Origin: Alphaproteobacteria bacterium
GTDB lineage: Bacteria; Pseudomonadota; Alphaproteobacteria; Thalassobaculales; Thalassobaculaceae
NCBI GenBank assembly: GCA_024742605.1
Contig: JANSYC010000004.1
Coordinates: 1-64,000 of the forward strand
Direction of reading: 5' to 3'
DNA length: 64,000 bases
This document shows, piece after piece, positions 35,432 through 43,104 of the stretch (its first letter is position 1; every line of letters starts with the position of its first letter). The position numbers and the translations under genes are program-made. Under the pieces are notes generated by a model. That model did not search any database. It saw only the letters and a program-made list of their open reading frames with translations, and was not told the origin of the DNA.

Positions 35432-35460
35432 GGGGCGCTCCGGAGACGGGGCGCCCTTTT
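35432..35460 (+). terminator. Intrinsic terminator after the TAXI receptor gene
   Basis: GGGCGC (35432-35437) pairs with GCGCCC (35450-35455) around a 12-base interior that contains a small CTCCGGAG palindrome. Five Ts follow at 35456-35460. It begins 25 bp after the stop of the receptor gene. Confidence 0.82.
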
Positions 35461-35567
35461 TGCGTCTGGTGCCTGTCGCCATTTGCCAGACGGCATGAAA
35501 CGCACCATCTAACGCGTATGACGTACGAAGGTTCGAACACTAGGGCTTCTCGAAAAGGATCGACGCG

Positions 35568-36305
35568 ATGCTTCCTCTGACCCGACGCTCTGTGCTTGCG
35601 GGACTTGCCGGAACCGGCGTGATGGCGACTGCCCCGGCATTTGCTGGCGTTGAGCTGGCGACGGCGTATCAGCCGCCCATTCTCAAGTTCCAGGTTCAGC
35701 GGGACGGCAGCCCCATTGGACTCGTGGCGGAGCGCTTTCAGGCGCGGGGCAATCGCCTGCAGGTCGACGTCTACATCGAGCTTGTGGTCAAGCTCGCCTT
35801 CATTCCCGTCTACCGGTACGAGCACCGGAGCCGCGAAGTCTGGGATGGGGGTCGCCTTGTTCGGCTCGACACGGTGACCAATGACGACGGTGAGGCACAG
35901 GCCGTCCAAGCGCGCGCGCTGGGAGACGGTCTGGCCGTTTCGGGCCCCTCCGGCGACCTGACGGCACCCGGAGACATCCTCCCGTCCAGCTATTGGCATC
36001 CACAGTTCATGCAGCAGAGCCGCATGCTGGACAGCCAGAAGGGGCGGATCCTCGAGTTCACGATCGCCAACAAGGGGATCGAGCGGATCGGGGTTCAGGA
36101 CAATCGGACCATCGAGGCCAATCGTTACGCCATGCGCGGCGATATCGATCTGGATTTCTGGTACGATTCCAAGGAGCGCTGGCGGAAGATGAGCTTCACC
36201 ATCAAAGGCGGCTTCATGGAGTATTTCGAGATGGCCGGCGCGCCGTCCGACCAGGACCTGTTCGGCAGCCCGCTCTCGACCGGCGCCCGCGTCGCTTCCC
36301 TCTGA
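35568..36305 (+). CDS. Exported DUF6134-like protein with Tat-type signal
   Basis: A 245-residue protein with a twin-arginine-like leader TRRSVLAGLAGTGVMATAPAFA. The mature domain is all-beta in character: LKFQVQRDGSPIGLVAERF, RYEHRSREVWDGGRL, and a C-terminal WYDSKERWRKMSFTIKGG that recalls DUF6134 proteins. The function is unknown; relatives look like lipid- or membrane-associated beta-barrels (an impression, not a match). The ATG at 35568 has AAAAGGA before it. The photolyase begins 8 bp after its stop, so the two are probably co-transcribed. Confidence 0.7.
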   Translation: MLPLTRRSVLAGLAGTGVMATAPAFAGVELATAYQPPILKFQVQRDGSPIGLVAERFQARGNRLQVDVYIELVVKLAFIPVYRYEHRSREVWDGGRLVRLDTVTNDDGEAQAVQARALGDGLAVSGPSGDLTAPGDILPSSYWHPQFMQQSRMLDSQKGRILEFTIANKGIERIGVQDNRTIEANRYAMRGDIDLDFWYDSKERWRKMSFTIKGGFMEYFEMAGAPSDQDLFGSPLSTGARVASL

Positions 36306-36313
36306 CACATCCG

Positions 36314-37837
36314 GTGGGCTGTCTTCGCTTCGTTTTTGGGGATCAGCTGTCGGCCGGCCTGTCGGCGCTGCGGGACATCGATCGGGATGCCGATGTCGTG
36401 CTGATGGCGGAGGTCTCGGAAGAGACCACCTATGTCCCGCATCACCCGAAGAAGATCGCCTTCATCCTGTCCGCCATGCGCCATTTCGCGCAGGCGCTCG
36501 AACGGGATGGGGTGACGGTCGACTACGTCAAACTGGACGATCCGGACACTGCAGGCAGCTTCACCGGGGAACTTGTCCGCGCCGTCGAACGCCATTGTCC
36601 GGAACGCGTCGTGGTGACCGAACCGGGCGAGTATCGGGTCGAACGGGCGATCTCGGGATGGGAGGCGGAACTGGGTTGCCCGGTGGAGGTCCGAGCCGAC
36701 GACCGGTTTCTCTGCAGCCGCGAGGACTTCGCGTCCTGGGCCGATGGCCGCAAGCAGCTGGTCATGGAGTTCTTCTATCGCGAAATGCGCAAGCGCACCG
36801 GGATCCTGATGGACGGCGGAGAGCCGGTGGGCGGGCAATGGAACTTCGACAAGGAGAACCGCAAGAAAGCGCCGAAAGGCCTTGAGGTGCCGCCCGCTCC
36901 GGGCTGCGCGCCGGACCGGATCACCACGGAGGTTCTGGAGCTGGTCTCGGAGCGGTTCTCCGGCCATTTCGGCGATCTGGACGGGTTCGGCTTTGCGGTG
37001 ACCGCCGAGGACGCGGACGCCGTGTTCGAGGCCTTCGTGACGGAGCGCCTGCCGCTGTTCGGGGATTATCAGGACGCCATGAAGGTGGGGGAGCCGTTCC
37101 TGTTCCACGCCGTCATCTCGCCCTATCTCAATGTCGGACTTCTGGATCCCCGCCGGGTTATCGAACGGGTGGAGCGGGCCGGACGGGAGGGATCGGCGCC
37201 GCTGAACGCGGTGGAGGGCTTCATCCGGCAGATTCTGGGCTGGCGCGAGTACGTGCGCGGAATCTACTGGCTGAAAATGCCGGATTATGCGGCGACCAAC
37301 GCCTTGAAGGCGGAGCGTCCGCTCCCAGGTTTCTTCTGGACGGGTGAGACGGAGATGCGCTGTCTGGCCGAGGCGATCGGTCAGACCAAGCGCGAGGCCT
37401 ACGCGCACCATATCCAGCGGCTGATGGTCACCGGTCTGTTCGCCCTGCTGATCGGGGCCGATCCGGAGGAGGTGAACGCCTGGTATCTGGCGGTCTACGC
37501 CGACGCCTTCGAATGGGTGGAACTGCCGAATACCCACGGGATGATCCTGTACGCGGACGGTGGGCTGCTCGGCTCGAAACCCTATGCGGCGTCCGGCAAA
37601 TATATCGACCGGATGTCCGACTACTGCGGCGGGTGCCGCTACGACGTGAAGCAGCAGACCGGTCCGGACGCGTGCCCGTTCAATGCGCTGTACTGGCATT
37701 TTCTGATGCGCCACGAGGACAGGCTGCGCGGCAACCGGCGGATGGCGCTGATCTACAAGAGTCTGGACCGGTTCGAGGACGCCAAGCGCGCGGCCTTGAA
37801 GGCGCAGGCCGATGACTTTCTCGAAACCCTCGAATGA
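36314..37837 (+). CDS. FeS-type bacterial cryptochrome/photolyase
   Basis: A 507-residue flavoprotein of the FeS-BCP group, whose studied members are (6-4) photolyases and light-responsive regulators such as PhrB and CryB. The N-terminal DUF523-like lobe begins GCLRFVFGDQL. EPFLFHAVISPYLNVGLL and FIRQILGWREYVRGIYW belong to the FAD domain. SDYCGGCRYD and DACPFNALYW supply the conserved Cys for the [4Fe-4S] cluster. The start is the GTG at 36314, set by the upstream stop at 36305; the ribosome site is poor, suggesting translational coupling. It repairs UV lesions in the photo-oxidative stress island. Confidence 0.88.
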   Translation: MGCLRFVFGDQLSAGLSALRDIDRDADVVLMAEVSEETTYVPHHPKKIAFILSAMRHFAQALERDGVTVDYVKLDDPDTAGSFTGELVRAVERHCPERVVVTEPGEYRVERAISGWEAELGCPVEVRADDRFLCSREDFASWADGRKQLVMEFFYREMRKRTGILMDGGEPVGGQWNFDKENRKKAPKGLEVPPAPGCAPDRITTEVLELVSERFSGHFGDLDGFGFAVTAEDADAVFEAFVTERLPLFGDYQDAMKVGEPFLFHAVISPYLNVGLLDPRRVIERVERAGREGSAPLNAVEGFIRQILGWREYVRGIYWLKMPDYAATNALKAERPLPGFFWTGETEMRCLAEAIGQTKREAYAHHIQRLMVTGLFALLIGADPEEVNAWYLAVYADAFEWVELPNTHGMILYADGGLLGSKPYAASGKYIDRMSDYCGGCRYDVKQQTGPDACPFNALYWHFLMRHEDRLRGNRRMALIYKSLDRFEDAKRAALKAQADDFLETLE

Positions 37838-37844
37838 GGATGTG

Positions 37845-38594
37845 ATGGCGAAAATCGTTTGGATCGTTGGGGCCAGTTCCGGCATCGGCCGCGCCCTGGC
37901 CCTGGAGATGGCGCGGGACGGCTGGACCGTGGCGGCGTCGGCGCGGCGAGGGGAGCAGCTCGACGAACTGGCCGCCGAAGGCCCGGACGGCGCGATCAAA
38001 TCCTACCCCGTGGATGCGACCGACGAATCGGCCTGTGCCGAGACGGCGGCTGCGATCGAGGAGCAGGTGGGGCCGATCGCCTGCGCGGTCTTCGCGGCCG
38101 GAACGCACATCCCGCAGCCCCTGGACGACTTCAAGGTCGAGGATTTCCGCAAGCTTCTGGACATCAACGTCGGCGGTGTTGTGAACGGGATCGCGGCGGT
38201 TCTACCGGGCTTCAAGGAACGGAAGGCCGGTCATCTGGTGGTCGTGTCCAGCGTCGCGGGCTATCGCGGGCTGCCCCAGGCGTCGGGCTACGGCGCGACC
38301 AAGGCGGCGCTGATCAATCTGACGGAATCCCTGAAGTTCGATCTGGATCATATCGGGGTGAAGACCCAGGTGGTCTGCCCCGGGTTCGTACGGACCCCGC
38401 TGACCGATAAGAACCCGTTTCCGATGCCCTTCCTGATGGAGGTCGAGGATGCGGCGCAGGCCATGTATCGCGGGATGAAAAGCAGCGCCTTCGAGGTGAC
38501 CTTCCCGAAACGCTTCGCCTACATCCTCAAGGCCCTGGGGTTGTTGCCGGACTGGCTCTATTTCAAGCTCGTGCACAAGGGCACCGGCTTGTGA
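37845..38594 (+). CDS. Short-chain dehydrogenase/reductase
   Basis: A 249-residue classical SDR. VGASSGIGRALALEMARDGW binds NAD(P). AAGTHIPQPLDDF and NVGGV mark the central strands. VVVSSVAGYRGLPQASGYGATKAAL carries Ser, Tyr and Lys of the catalytic triad. CPGFVRTPLT closes the fold. The substrate is unknown. ATG 37845 lies 7 bp after the photolyase stop with GAGGATG in front. The SnoaL-like gene starts inside its stop codon (GTGA overlap), so the three genes form one operon; the same SDR/SnoaL pair accompanies singlet-oxygen genes in Rhodobacter, as I recall. Confidence 0.87.
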   Translation: MAKIVWIVGASSGIGRALALEMARDGWTVAASARRGEQLDELAAEGPDGAIKSYPVDATDESACAETAAAIEEQVGPIACAVFAAGTHIPQPLDDFKVEDFRKLLDINVGGVVNGIAAVLPGFKERKAGHLVVVSSVAGYRGLPQASGYGATKAALINLTESLKFDLDHIGVKTQVVCPGFVRTPLTDKNPFPMPFLMEVEDAAQAMYRGMKSSAFEVTFPKRFAYILKALGLLPDWLYFKLVHKGTGL

Positions 38595-39037
38595 CCGATG
38601 CCGAACCCGCCGCCGGACTGGACGCCTATATCGCAGCGTTCGAAGGTCTTGCGCCGGACAGATTGGACACTCTCAGGGAGGTCTGCTCGGAGGATGTCCG
38701 GTTCGTCGACCCGTTCAACGATGTCGAGGGCATCGCAGCGTTCATCTCCGTGTTCCGGCATATGTACCAGACACTCGACGATGCGGTGTTCGAGGTGACG
38801 GACCGCGCGACCGGGAGCGATGCGAGTTATATCCGCTGGACCCTGAGCGCGCGCCGCAAGGGCGGTTCCGAGCGTTTCACGATCACCGGAATGAGCGAAA
38901 TCCATTTCGACGGATCGGGCCGCGCGACTTTACATGTGGACCACTGGGACCCGGCGGCGCAGCTTTACGACCGTCTCCCGGTCCTGGGATGGGTCCTGCG
39001 CCGGTTACGCCGCTTCCTGGCTGCGCCCCAGATGTGA
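38591..39037 (+). CDS. SnoaL/NTF2-like protein
   Basis: A 148-residue small cone-shaped alpha+beta barrel protein: LDAYIAAFEGLAPDRLDTL, then VCSEDVRFVDPFNDVEGIAAF, VFRHMYQTLDDAVFEV and MSEIHFDGSGRATLHVDHWDPAAQLYDRLPVLGWVLR. The family holds small ligands or acts as an isomerase/cyclase; none can be chosen here. Its GTG start overlaps the SDR stop by 4 bp. Its 3' end overlaps the convergent DUF3833 gene by 33 bp. Confidence 0.82.
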   Translation: MTDAEPAAGLDAYIAAFEGLAPDRLDTLREVCSEDVRFVDPFNDVEGIAAFISVFRHMYQTLDDAVFEVTDRATGSDASYIRWTLSARRKGGSERFTITGMSEIHFDGSGRATLHVDHWDPAAQLYDRLPVLGWVLRRLRRFLAAPQM

Positions 39038-39631
39038 CTGTCGGGCATGATCATCGGCAGATGATTCGCCGTCCTCCGCCGCGGGAGCCTTCACGGCCTG
39101 GCTGGAGACCCGCTGGAAGAAGATTGTGGCGCGTCCGAGCTGGATGCCGAACTTGGTCACGTCCGCCTTGTTGATCAGGACGTCCTTGCTCTGCAGGTAG
39201 AACCAGTCGTCGAACCGGACCTTCAGTTCGCCGTCCTTCATCTTCAGCATGAAATCGTAGTTCCAGTTCAGGGCCTTGCCCACCGCACGACCCTGCGCTT
39301 TTCCGATGATGTCGTCGGCTTCGCCGACATAGGTGTTCTCCGCTGTCTTGGTGATCCTCCAGATGCGCTGGTCGGTCTCGCCGTCGGAATACAGGAAGTC
39401 CTCGACCAAAGTCAGCGTCTCGCCGTCCCAAGTCCCTTCGATATCGACGGTGAATTCCCGCCGCAGATTACCGAAGCGGTCTTCGAATATTCCCCATGCC
39501 TTGGTCTTGCCGAGGAAATACTCCTCAAGCTTCAGCTCGGGCGTCGTGCCCTCGAAATCTTCTATGTCCATGGAACCACAAGCTCCCAGCATCGACAGGA
39601 TTACAAATACGTACGAAAAACGGCGCATCAT
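39005..39631 (-). CDS. DUF3833 lipoprotein
   Basis: A 208-residue lipoprotein with leader MMRRFSYVFVILSMLGAC ending in a lipobox (MLGAC), followed by a DUF3833 domain: FLGKTKAWGIFEDRFGNLRREFTV, LVEDFLYSDGETDQRIWRI, ALNWNYDFMLKMKDGELKVRFDDWFYLQ. The domain is lipocalin-like in predicted topology and its function is unknown. It is the last gene of the photolyase-amine oxidase-DUF1365-Cfa-MFS run, 3 bp after the MFS stop, and overlaps the convergent SnoaL gene. A TGATCC-N16-CGTA element overlaps its start. Membership suggests a role in modified-lipid handling in the envelope. Confidence 0.87.
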   Translation of the reverse strand: MMRRFSYVFVILSMLGACGSMDIEDFEGTTPELKLEEYFLGKTKAWGIFEDRFGNLRREFTVDIEGTWDGETLTLVEDFLYSDGETDQRIWRITKTAENTYVGEADDIIGKAQGRAVGKALNWNYDFMLKMKDGELKVRFDDWFYLQSKDVLINKADVTKFGIQLGRATIFFQRVSSQAVKAPAAEDGESSADDHARQSHLGRSQEAA

Positions 39632-39637
39632 GGATCA
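39612..39637 (-). promoter_or_regulatory. Second TGATCC-N16-CGTA element, at the DUF3833 gene start
   Basis: On the minus strand TGATCC (39632-39637) is followed after exactly 16 bp by CGTA (39612-39615), the same pattern as the site ahead of the photolyase. The -10 part falls inside the first codons of the lipoprotein gene. A transcript from here would therefore lack its signal peptide, so it may be an internal promoter of other purpose, a vestige, or chance. Confidence 0.35.
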
Positions 39638-40987
39638 CATCCGAGTTGGTTGGTCGGTCTCAATACGCGCGATCCGGTCCCGTAGATCTCTCTGCACGCT
39701 CTCATCCAGCGGAAATTTCCACATCAGCCCGATGGCGCCGAGTTTGAACAGGATCGGGGCGCCTCCGTACAGCAGGGCCAGACTGAGGAGGGCCCAGGGC
39801 GTGTTGCCGCCCCCTGTGTCGAAACCCGCGAGATCCAGGGCCGGAAAGGCCACACCGACCGCCAGGGCCAGCGCCAGTTTGGTCGCCATGCCCCAGAACG
39901 CGAAGTACAGCCCGGTGCGCCGCTCGCCCCCCTCCGCCGTGTCCACATCCACCACATCCGCCTGGATCGAGGCGGGCAGGGTCAGGTCCGCCCCCAGACA
40001 CAGTCCGGTCAGAACGCAGATCCCCAGGAACAGTATGGCGTCCCCAGCCCCCAGAAAGGGAACCGTCGCGAAGAACACGCAGTTCAGGATCATCGCGATG
40101 CACCAGGTGCGATGCTTGCCCCAGTGCCGCGACAGCCACAGCCACAGCGGGACCGACAGGATGCCGCAGAAGAAATACACCAGCAGCAGCAATCCCTGCT
40201 GCGCCTTCGCCTCCAGAACGTGCTGGACGAACAGCAGAAACAAGGTGGCTGGCAAGCCGTTCGCGACTCCGTTGAGCAGATAGGCGATGATCAGGCGGCG
40301 GAACGGCAGGTTGGCCTTCAGGAGCTTCAGACCGTCCCGCCAGGGTGTCGGCTTCTGGTCGGAGACCCGGCGGTCGGGCACCCAGAGCAGCGCCGCCCCG
40401 ACGCTGACCGGCAGGGCGATCATCAGGGCGATCGCGAGAACCGAGAGCACGTCGCCTTCGGGCGCTTCGCCGGCACCGCCGCCGAGAATCGCCGGCATGG
40501 CGGCGGCGATCACGGTGCCGAGCACGACGCAGACTTCCCGTGCCGCCGAGATCCGCGAGCGTTCGTGGTAGTCGTTGGAGATCTCGGCGCCCCATGCGCC
40601 ATGCGGTAGAGCGATCATCGTCCAAGCCAGATAGACCGCGAAACTCCAGCCCGCCAGATACCAGATGTCGACCGCCACGGGGGGTCGGAACAGCATCCAA
40701 ATCGACAGCATCAGGAGGGGCAGGCCCAGAAGAATCCAGGGTTTCCGCCGCCCGAACCTGGACTTGGTTCGATCCGACAGGGCGCCGACCACCGGGTCGG
40801 TGGCCACATCCCAGAGCCGGCTGACCAGCAGGGCCGCACCGACCGCCGTCAGGCCGACCCCCAGCTCGGACGAATAGAAGGTCGGCAGAAAGATGAACAG
40901 GGGAAGGCCGGCGGCCGCCAGGGGGACCCCCGGAATCCCGAAGGCGATCAGGCGTCCGAGCGGGAGACCGTTAGATGTCTGGGCCAC
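39635..40987 (-). CDS. GPH-family (MelB-like) MFS transporter
   Basis: A 450-residue transporter with twelve predicted helices. The family signatures are clear: DVATDPVVGALSDRTKSR then FGRRKPWILLG after TM2, MIALPHGAWGAEIS after TM4, and NDYHERSRISAAREV. GPH proteins move sugars by cation symport, but many relatives have other substrates, and the genomic place suggests a lipid or lipid precursor. The GTG at 40987 lies 5 bp after the cfa stop; a longer open frame upstream merely overlaps cfa. It shares the operon with DUF3833. Confidence 0.87.
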   Translation of the reverse strand: MAQTSNGLPLGRLIAFGIPGVPLAAAGLPLFIFLPTFYSSELGVGLTAVGAALLVSRLWDVATDPVVGALSDRTKSRFGRRKPWILLGLPLLMLSIWMLFRPPVAVDIWYLAGWSFAVYLAWTMIALPHGAWGAEISNDYHERSRISAAREVCVVLGTVIAAAMPAILGGGAGEAPEGDVLSVLAIALMIALPVSVGAALLWVPDRRVSDQKPTPWRDGLKLLKANLPFRRLIIAYLLNGVANGLPATLFLLFVQHVLEAKAQQGLLLLVYFFCGILSVPLWLWLSRHWGKHRTWCIAMILNCVFFATVPFLGAGDAILFLGICVLTGLCLGADLTLPASIQADVVDVDTAEGGERRTGLYFAFWGMATKLALALAVGVAFPALDLAGFDTGGGNTPWALLSLALLYGGAPILFKLGAIGLMWKFPLDESVQRDLRDRIARIETDQPTRM

Positions 40988-40992
40988 GATGT

Positions 40993-42231
40993 TTATGGCC
41001 GTTGCAGAACGACTTGGCGTACGTCGATATTCCCGATCCGGAAGCCGCCTTCGCAATAGGCGAGGTAATAGCTCCACATCCGCTTGAACCGGTCATCGAA
41101 GCCGAGCGCCGCGATTTCCGGCCAGGCTTCGGAGAACCGGTCCCGCCATTCCGCCAGGGTTCTGGCGTAGTCCTGCCCGTAGCCCTCATCGGCCGCCAGC
41201 TTGATCCCGGCCCGTGTCGAGAGGTCCCGCAAATGTGTGCGGGTCGGCAGCATTCCGCCGGGGAAGATGTATTTCTGGATGAAGTCCGGATGATCCCGAT
41301 AATCCTCGAAGCTGTCTTCCATGATCGTGATGATCTGCAACCCGGCCTTGCCACCCGCGCGCAGCCGCTCCCGGATCGTATCGAAGAAGGTCGTCCAATA
41401 GCGCTGACCGACCGCCTCGAACATCTCGATCGAGGCGATCGCGTCGAATGTGCCGCGCACGTCTCGATAGTCCTGAAGCCGGATTTCGACCTTGTCGCTC
41501 ACGCCCTCGCGCCGCATGCGGTCGATGGCATAGGCGTGTTGTTCCGAGGAAAGGGTGACGCCGAGAACCTCCACGTCATGGGTCTTGGCCGCATAGGCGG
41601 CGAACCCGCCCCATCCGCACCCGATCTCCAGCACCCTCTGTCCCGGCTTCAGGTCGAGGCCGTCCGCGATCCGGCGGTACTTCTCGATCTGGGCCGCCTC
41701 CAGATCCTGCTGGGTGCCGCTGAACACCGCCGAGGAATAGGTCATGCTCGGGTCCAGCCAGCGCTCGTAGAAGGCATTTCCGAGATCGTAATGGGCCGCG
41801 ATGTTCCGGCGGCTGCCGCGCTTGGTGTTCGCATTCAGCCAATGCAGGATCCGCCGCGCCATCTTGGTGAATGGCTCGGCCATCTTGTGGTGCTCGAAGG
41901 CGTGTTTGTTCAACACGAACAGCTCCACCAGCTTGGACATGTCCGGGCTGTCGGTGATGCCGTCCATATAGGCTTCGGCAAACCCGGTATCGCCGCCCAT
42001 CACGAACTGCTTGAAGGCGGACATGTCGTGGACCTGGACGATGGCGTCCGGCCCCGGCTCGGTGCCCTCGAAGATCGCCGGCCGTCCGTCGGGCAGGACC
42101 ACGGTGAGTTTGCCGTGCTGCAGGCGCTTGAAGACAGAGAATACCAGCCGAGCCCACCGGTCCACCCCATCGGGAATCTGGGTGGTCGCGGTCTCGCGCG
42201 TCATCGAAATCGCCATGGAACCGTCTTTCAT
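40993..42231 (-). CDS. cfa: Cyclopropane-fatty-acid-synthase-family lipid methyltransferase
   Basis: A 412-residue SAM-dependent enzyme acting on double bonds of membrane phospholipid acyl chains. NIAAHYDLGNAFYERWLDPSMTYSSA is the family hallmark, VLEIGCGWGGFAAYAA binds SAM, and IEMFEAVGQRYW and QKYIFPGGMLPT line the active site. YYLAYCEGGFR holds the conserved Cys near the C terminus. It may make cyclopropane rings or, as in Rhodobacter, methylate cis-vaccenate on the way to furan fatty acids. The ATG at 42231 lies 5 bp after DUF1365; an ATG at 42216 is an alternative. Confidence 0.9.
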   Translation of the reverse strand: MKDGSMAISMTRETATTQIPDGVDRWARLVFSVFKRLQHGKLTVVLPDGRPAIFEGTEPGPDAIVQVHDMSAFKQFVMGGDTGFAEAYMDGITDSPDMSKLVELFVLNKHAFEHHKMAEPFTKMARRILHWLNANTKRGSRRNIAAHYDLGNAFYERWLDPSMTYSSAVFSGTQQDLEAAQIEKYRRIADGLDLKPGQRVLEIGCGWGGFAAYAAKTHDVEVLGVTLSSEQHAYAIDRMRREGVSDKVEIRLQDYRDVRGTFDAIASIEMFEAVGQRYWTTFFDTIRERLRAGGKAGLQIITIMEDSFEDYRDHPDFIQKYIFPGGMLPTRTHLRDLSTRAGIKLAADEGYGQDYARTLAEWRDRFSEAWPEIAALGFDDRFKRMWSYYLAYCEGGFRIGNIDVRQVVLQRP

Positions 42232-42236
42232 TGGAT

Positions 42237-43100
42237 TTAGATCGGGCCTTTGTTCGGCTTCAATACCGTCACCGCAGAGCCGATATCCCGTCCGGCCGAA
42301 ATCGGCTGGGCGGGTGGCTCCGGGCGCTTGTGGAATGTCGCACCTTTCATCAGAAGTCGCATCGCTTCCATGTGGATCGCCGCGATCACCTTGGCCGTGT
42401 TCAGCGGATGACTGACCAGGGTGGCGAGCAGCCCGCGGTCGGACAGCGGCCGACGCTCGGCGACATGGGTCGCGATCATCCGATCGCCCCCGTCCGGACC
42501 GACCAGCTTGATCAGCACGCGCAGACGCTCCTCCGGATCGGCAAGAGGCTCTCCCAGCCGAAAGCGATATTCCCCTTCGATCGGCAGGAACGGCGAGACG
42601 TGAAAGCACTTGTCGGCGGCCTGAATCAGGGGCGTGCCCGACTGGTGGCCGTCCGGTGCCGGGATGATGTAGCCGTGCTGGTCGCCGAACGTGTTCTTCA
42701 CCTCGTACAGCACCCCCGCCAGGGTCCCGTCGGCCCGGTAGCCCCAATAGATCGTCAGCGGGTTGAAGGCGTAACCAAGCGTGCGCGGAAAGCACAGGGT
42801 CAGCACCCGCCCCCCGTCGATCGGCCGTCCGGCTTCCGCGAACCCGCGCTCGACCCACGGTTTGACCGGGGAGCCGTCGCGCGCGCCGTGATCACGCTCG
42901 TGGAAGGAAAACAGATTGCGGCGATTGACCGAGAACAGCCGCAACCGCTGCTGGATTTCATCCAGCTCATCCAGGTCCAGGAGCAGCGAGGCGATCCGAT
43001 AGCGGAACTGGTGGCGCTTCGGCTTGAAGCGGACGTGCATCACGCTGCCGAGATATAGGCCGGATCGCAGGTCTGCGCTCTGGGTGTCGGATCTGGACAT
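42237..43100 (-). CDS. DUF1365 family protein
   Basis: A 287-residue DUF1365 protein: GLYLGSVMHVRFKPKRHQFRYR, SLLLDLDELDE, LCFPRTLGYAFNPLTIYWGY, VLYEVKNTFGDQHGYI and DKCFHVSPFLPIEGEYRF. The family nearly always sits between an FAD amine-oxidase-like gene and a cfa-like gene, as here, and is thought to act on lipids; the reaction is unproven. The ATG at 43100 lies 4 bp after the oxidase stop. Spacing on both sides (4 and 5 bp) implies a tightly coupled trio. Confidence 0.9.
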   Translation of the reverse strand: MSRSDTQSADLRSGLYLGSVMHVRFKPKRHQFRYRIASLLLDLDELDEIQQRLRLFSVNRRNLFSFHERDHGARDGSPVKPWVERGFAEAGRPIDGGRVLTLCFPRTLGYAFNPLTIYWGYRADGTLAGVLYEVKNTFGDQHGYIIPAPDGHQSGTPLIQAADKCFHVSPFLPIEGEYRFRLGEPLADPEERLRVLIKLVGPDGGDRMIATHVAERRPLSDRGLLATLVSHPLNTAKVIAAIHMEAMRLLMKGATFHKRPEPPAQPISAGRDIGSAVTVLKPNKGPI

Positions 43101-43104
43101 CGGA

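Noticed and set aside
35490-35530. TGAAAC and CGTATG as an ECF promoter before the DUF6134-photolyase genes
   Set aside because: The spacing is 13 bp and the -35 deviates from TGATCC; it does not match the element ahead of the CPD photolyase.
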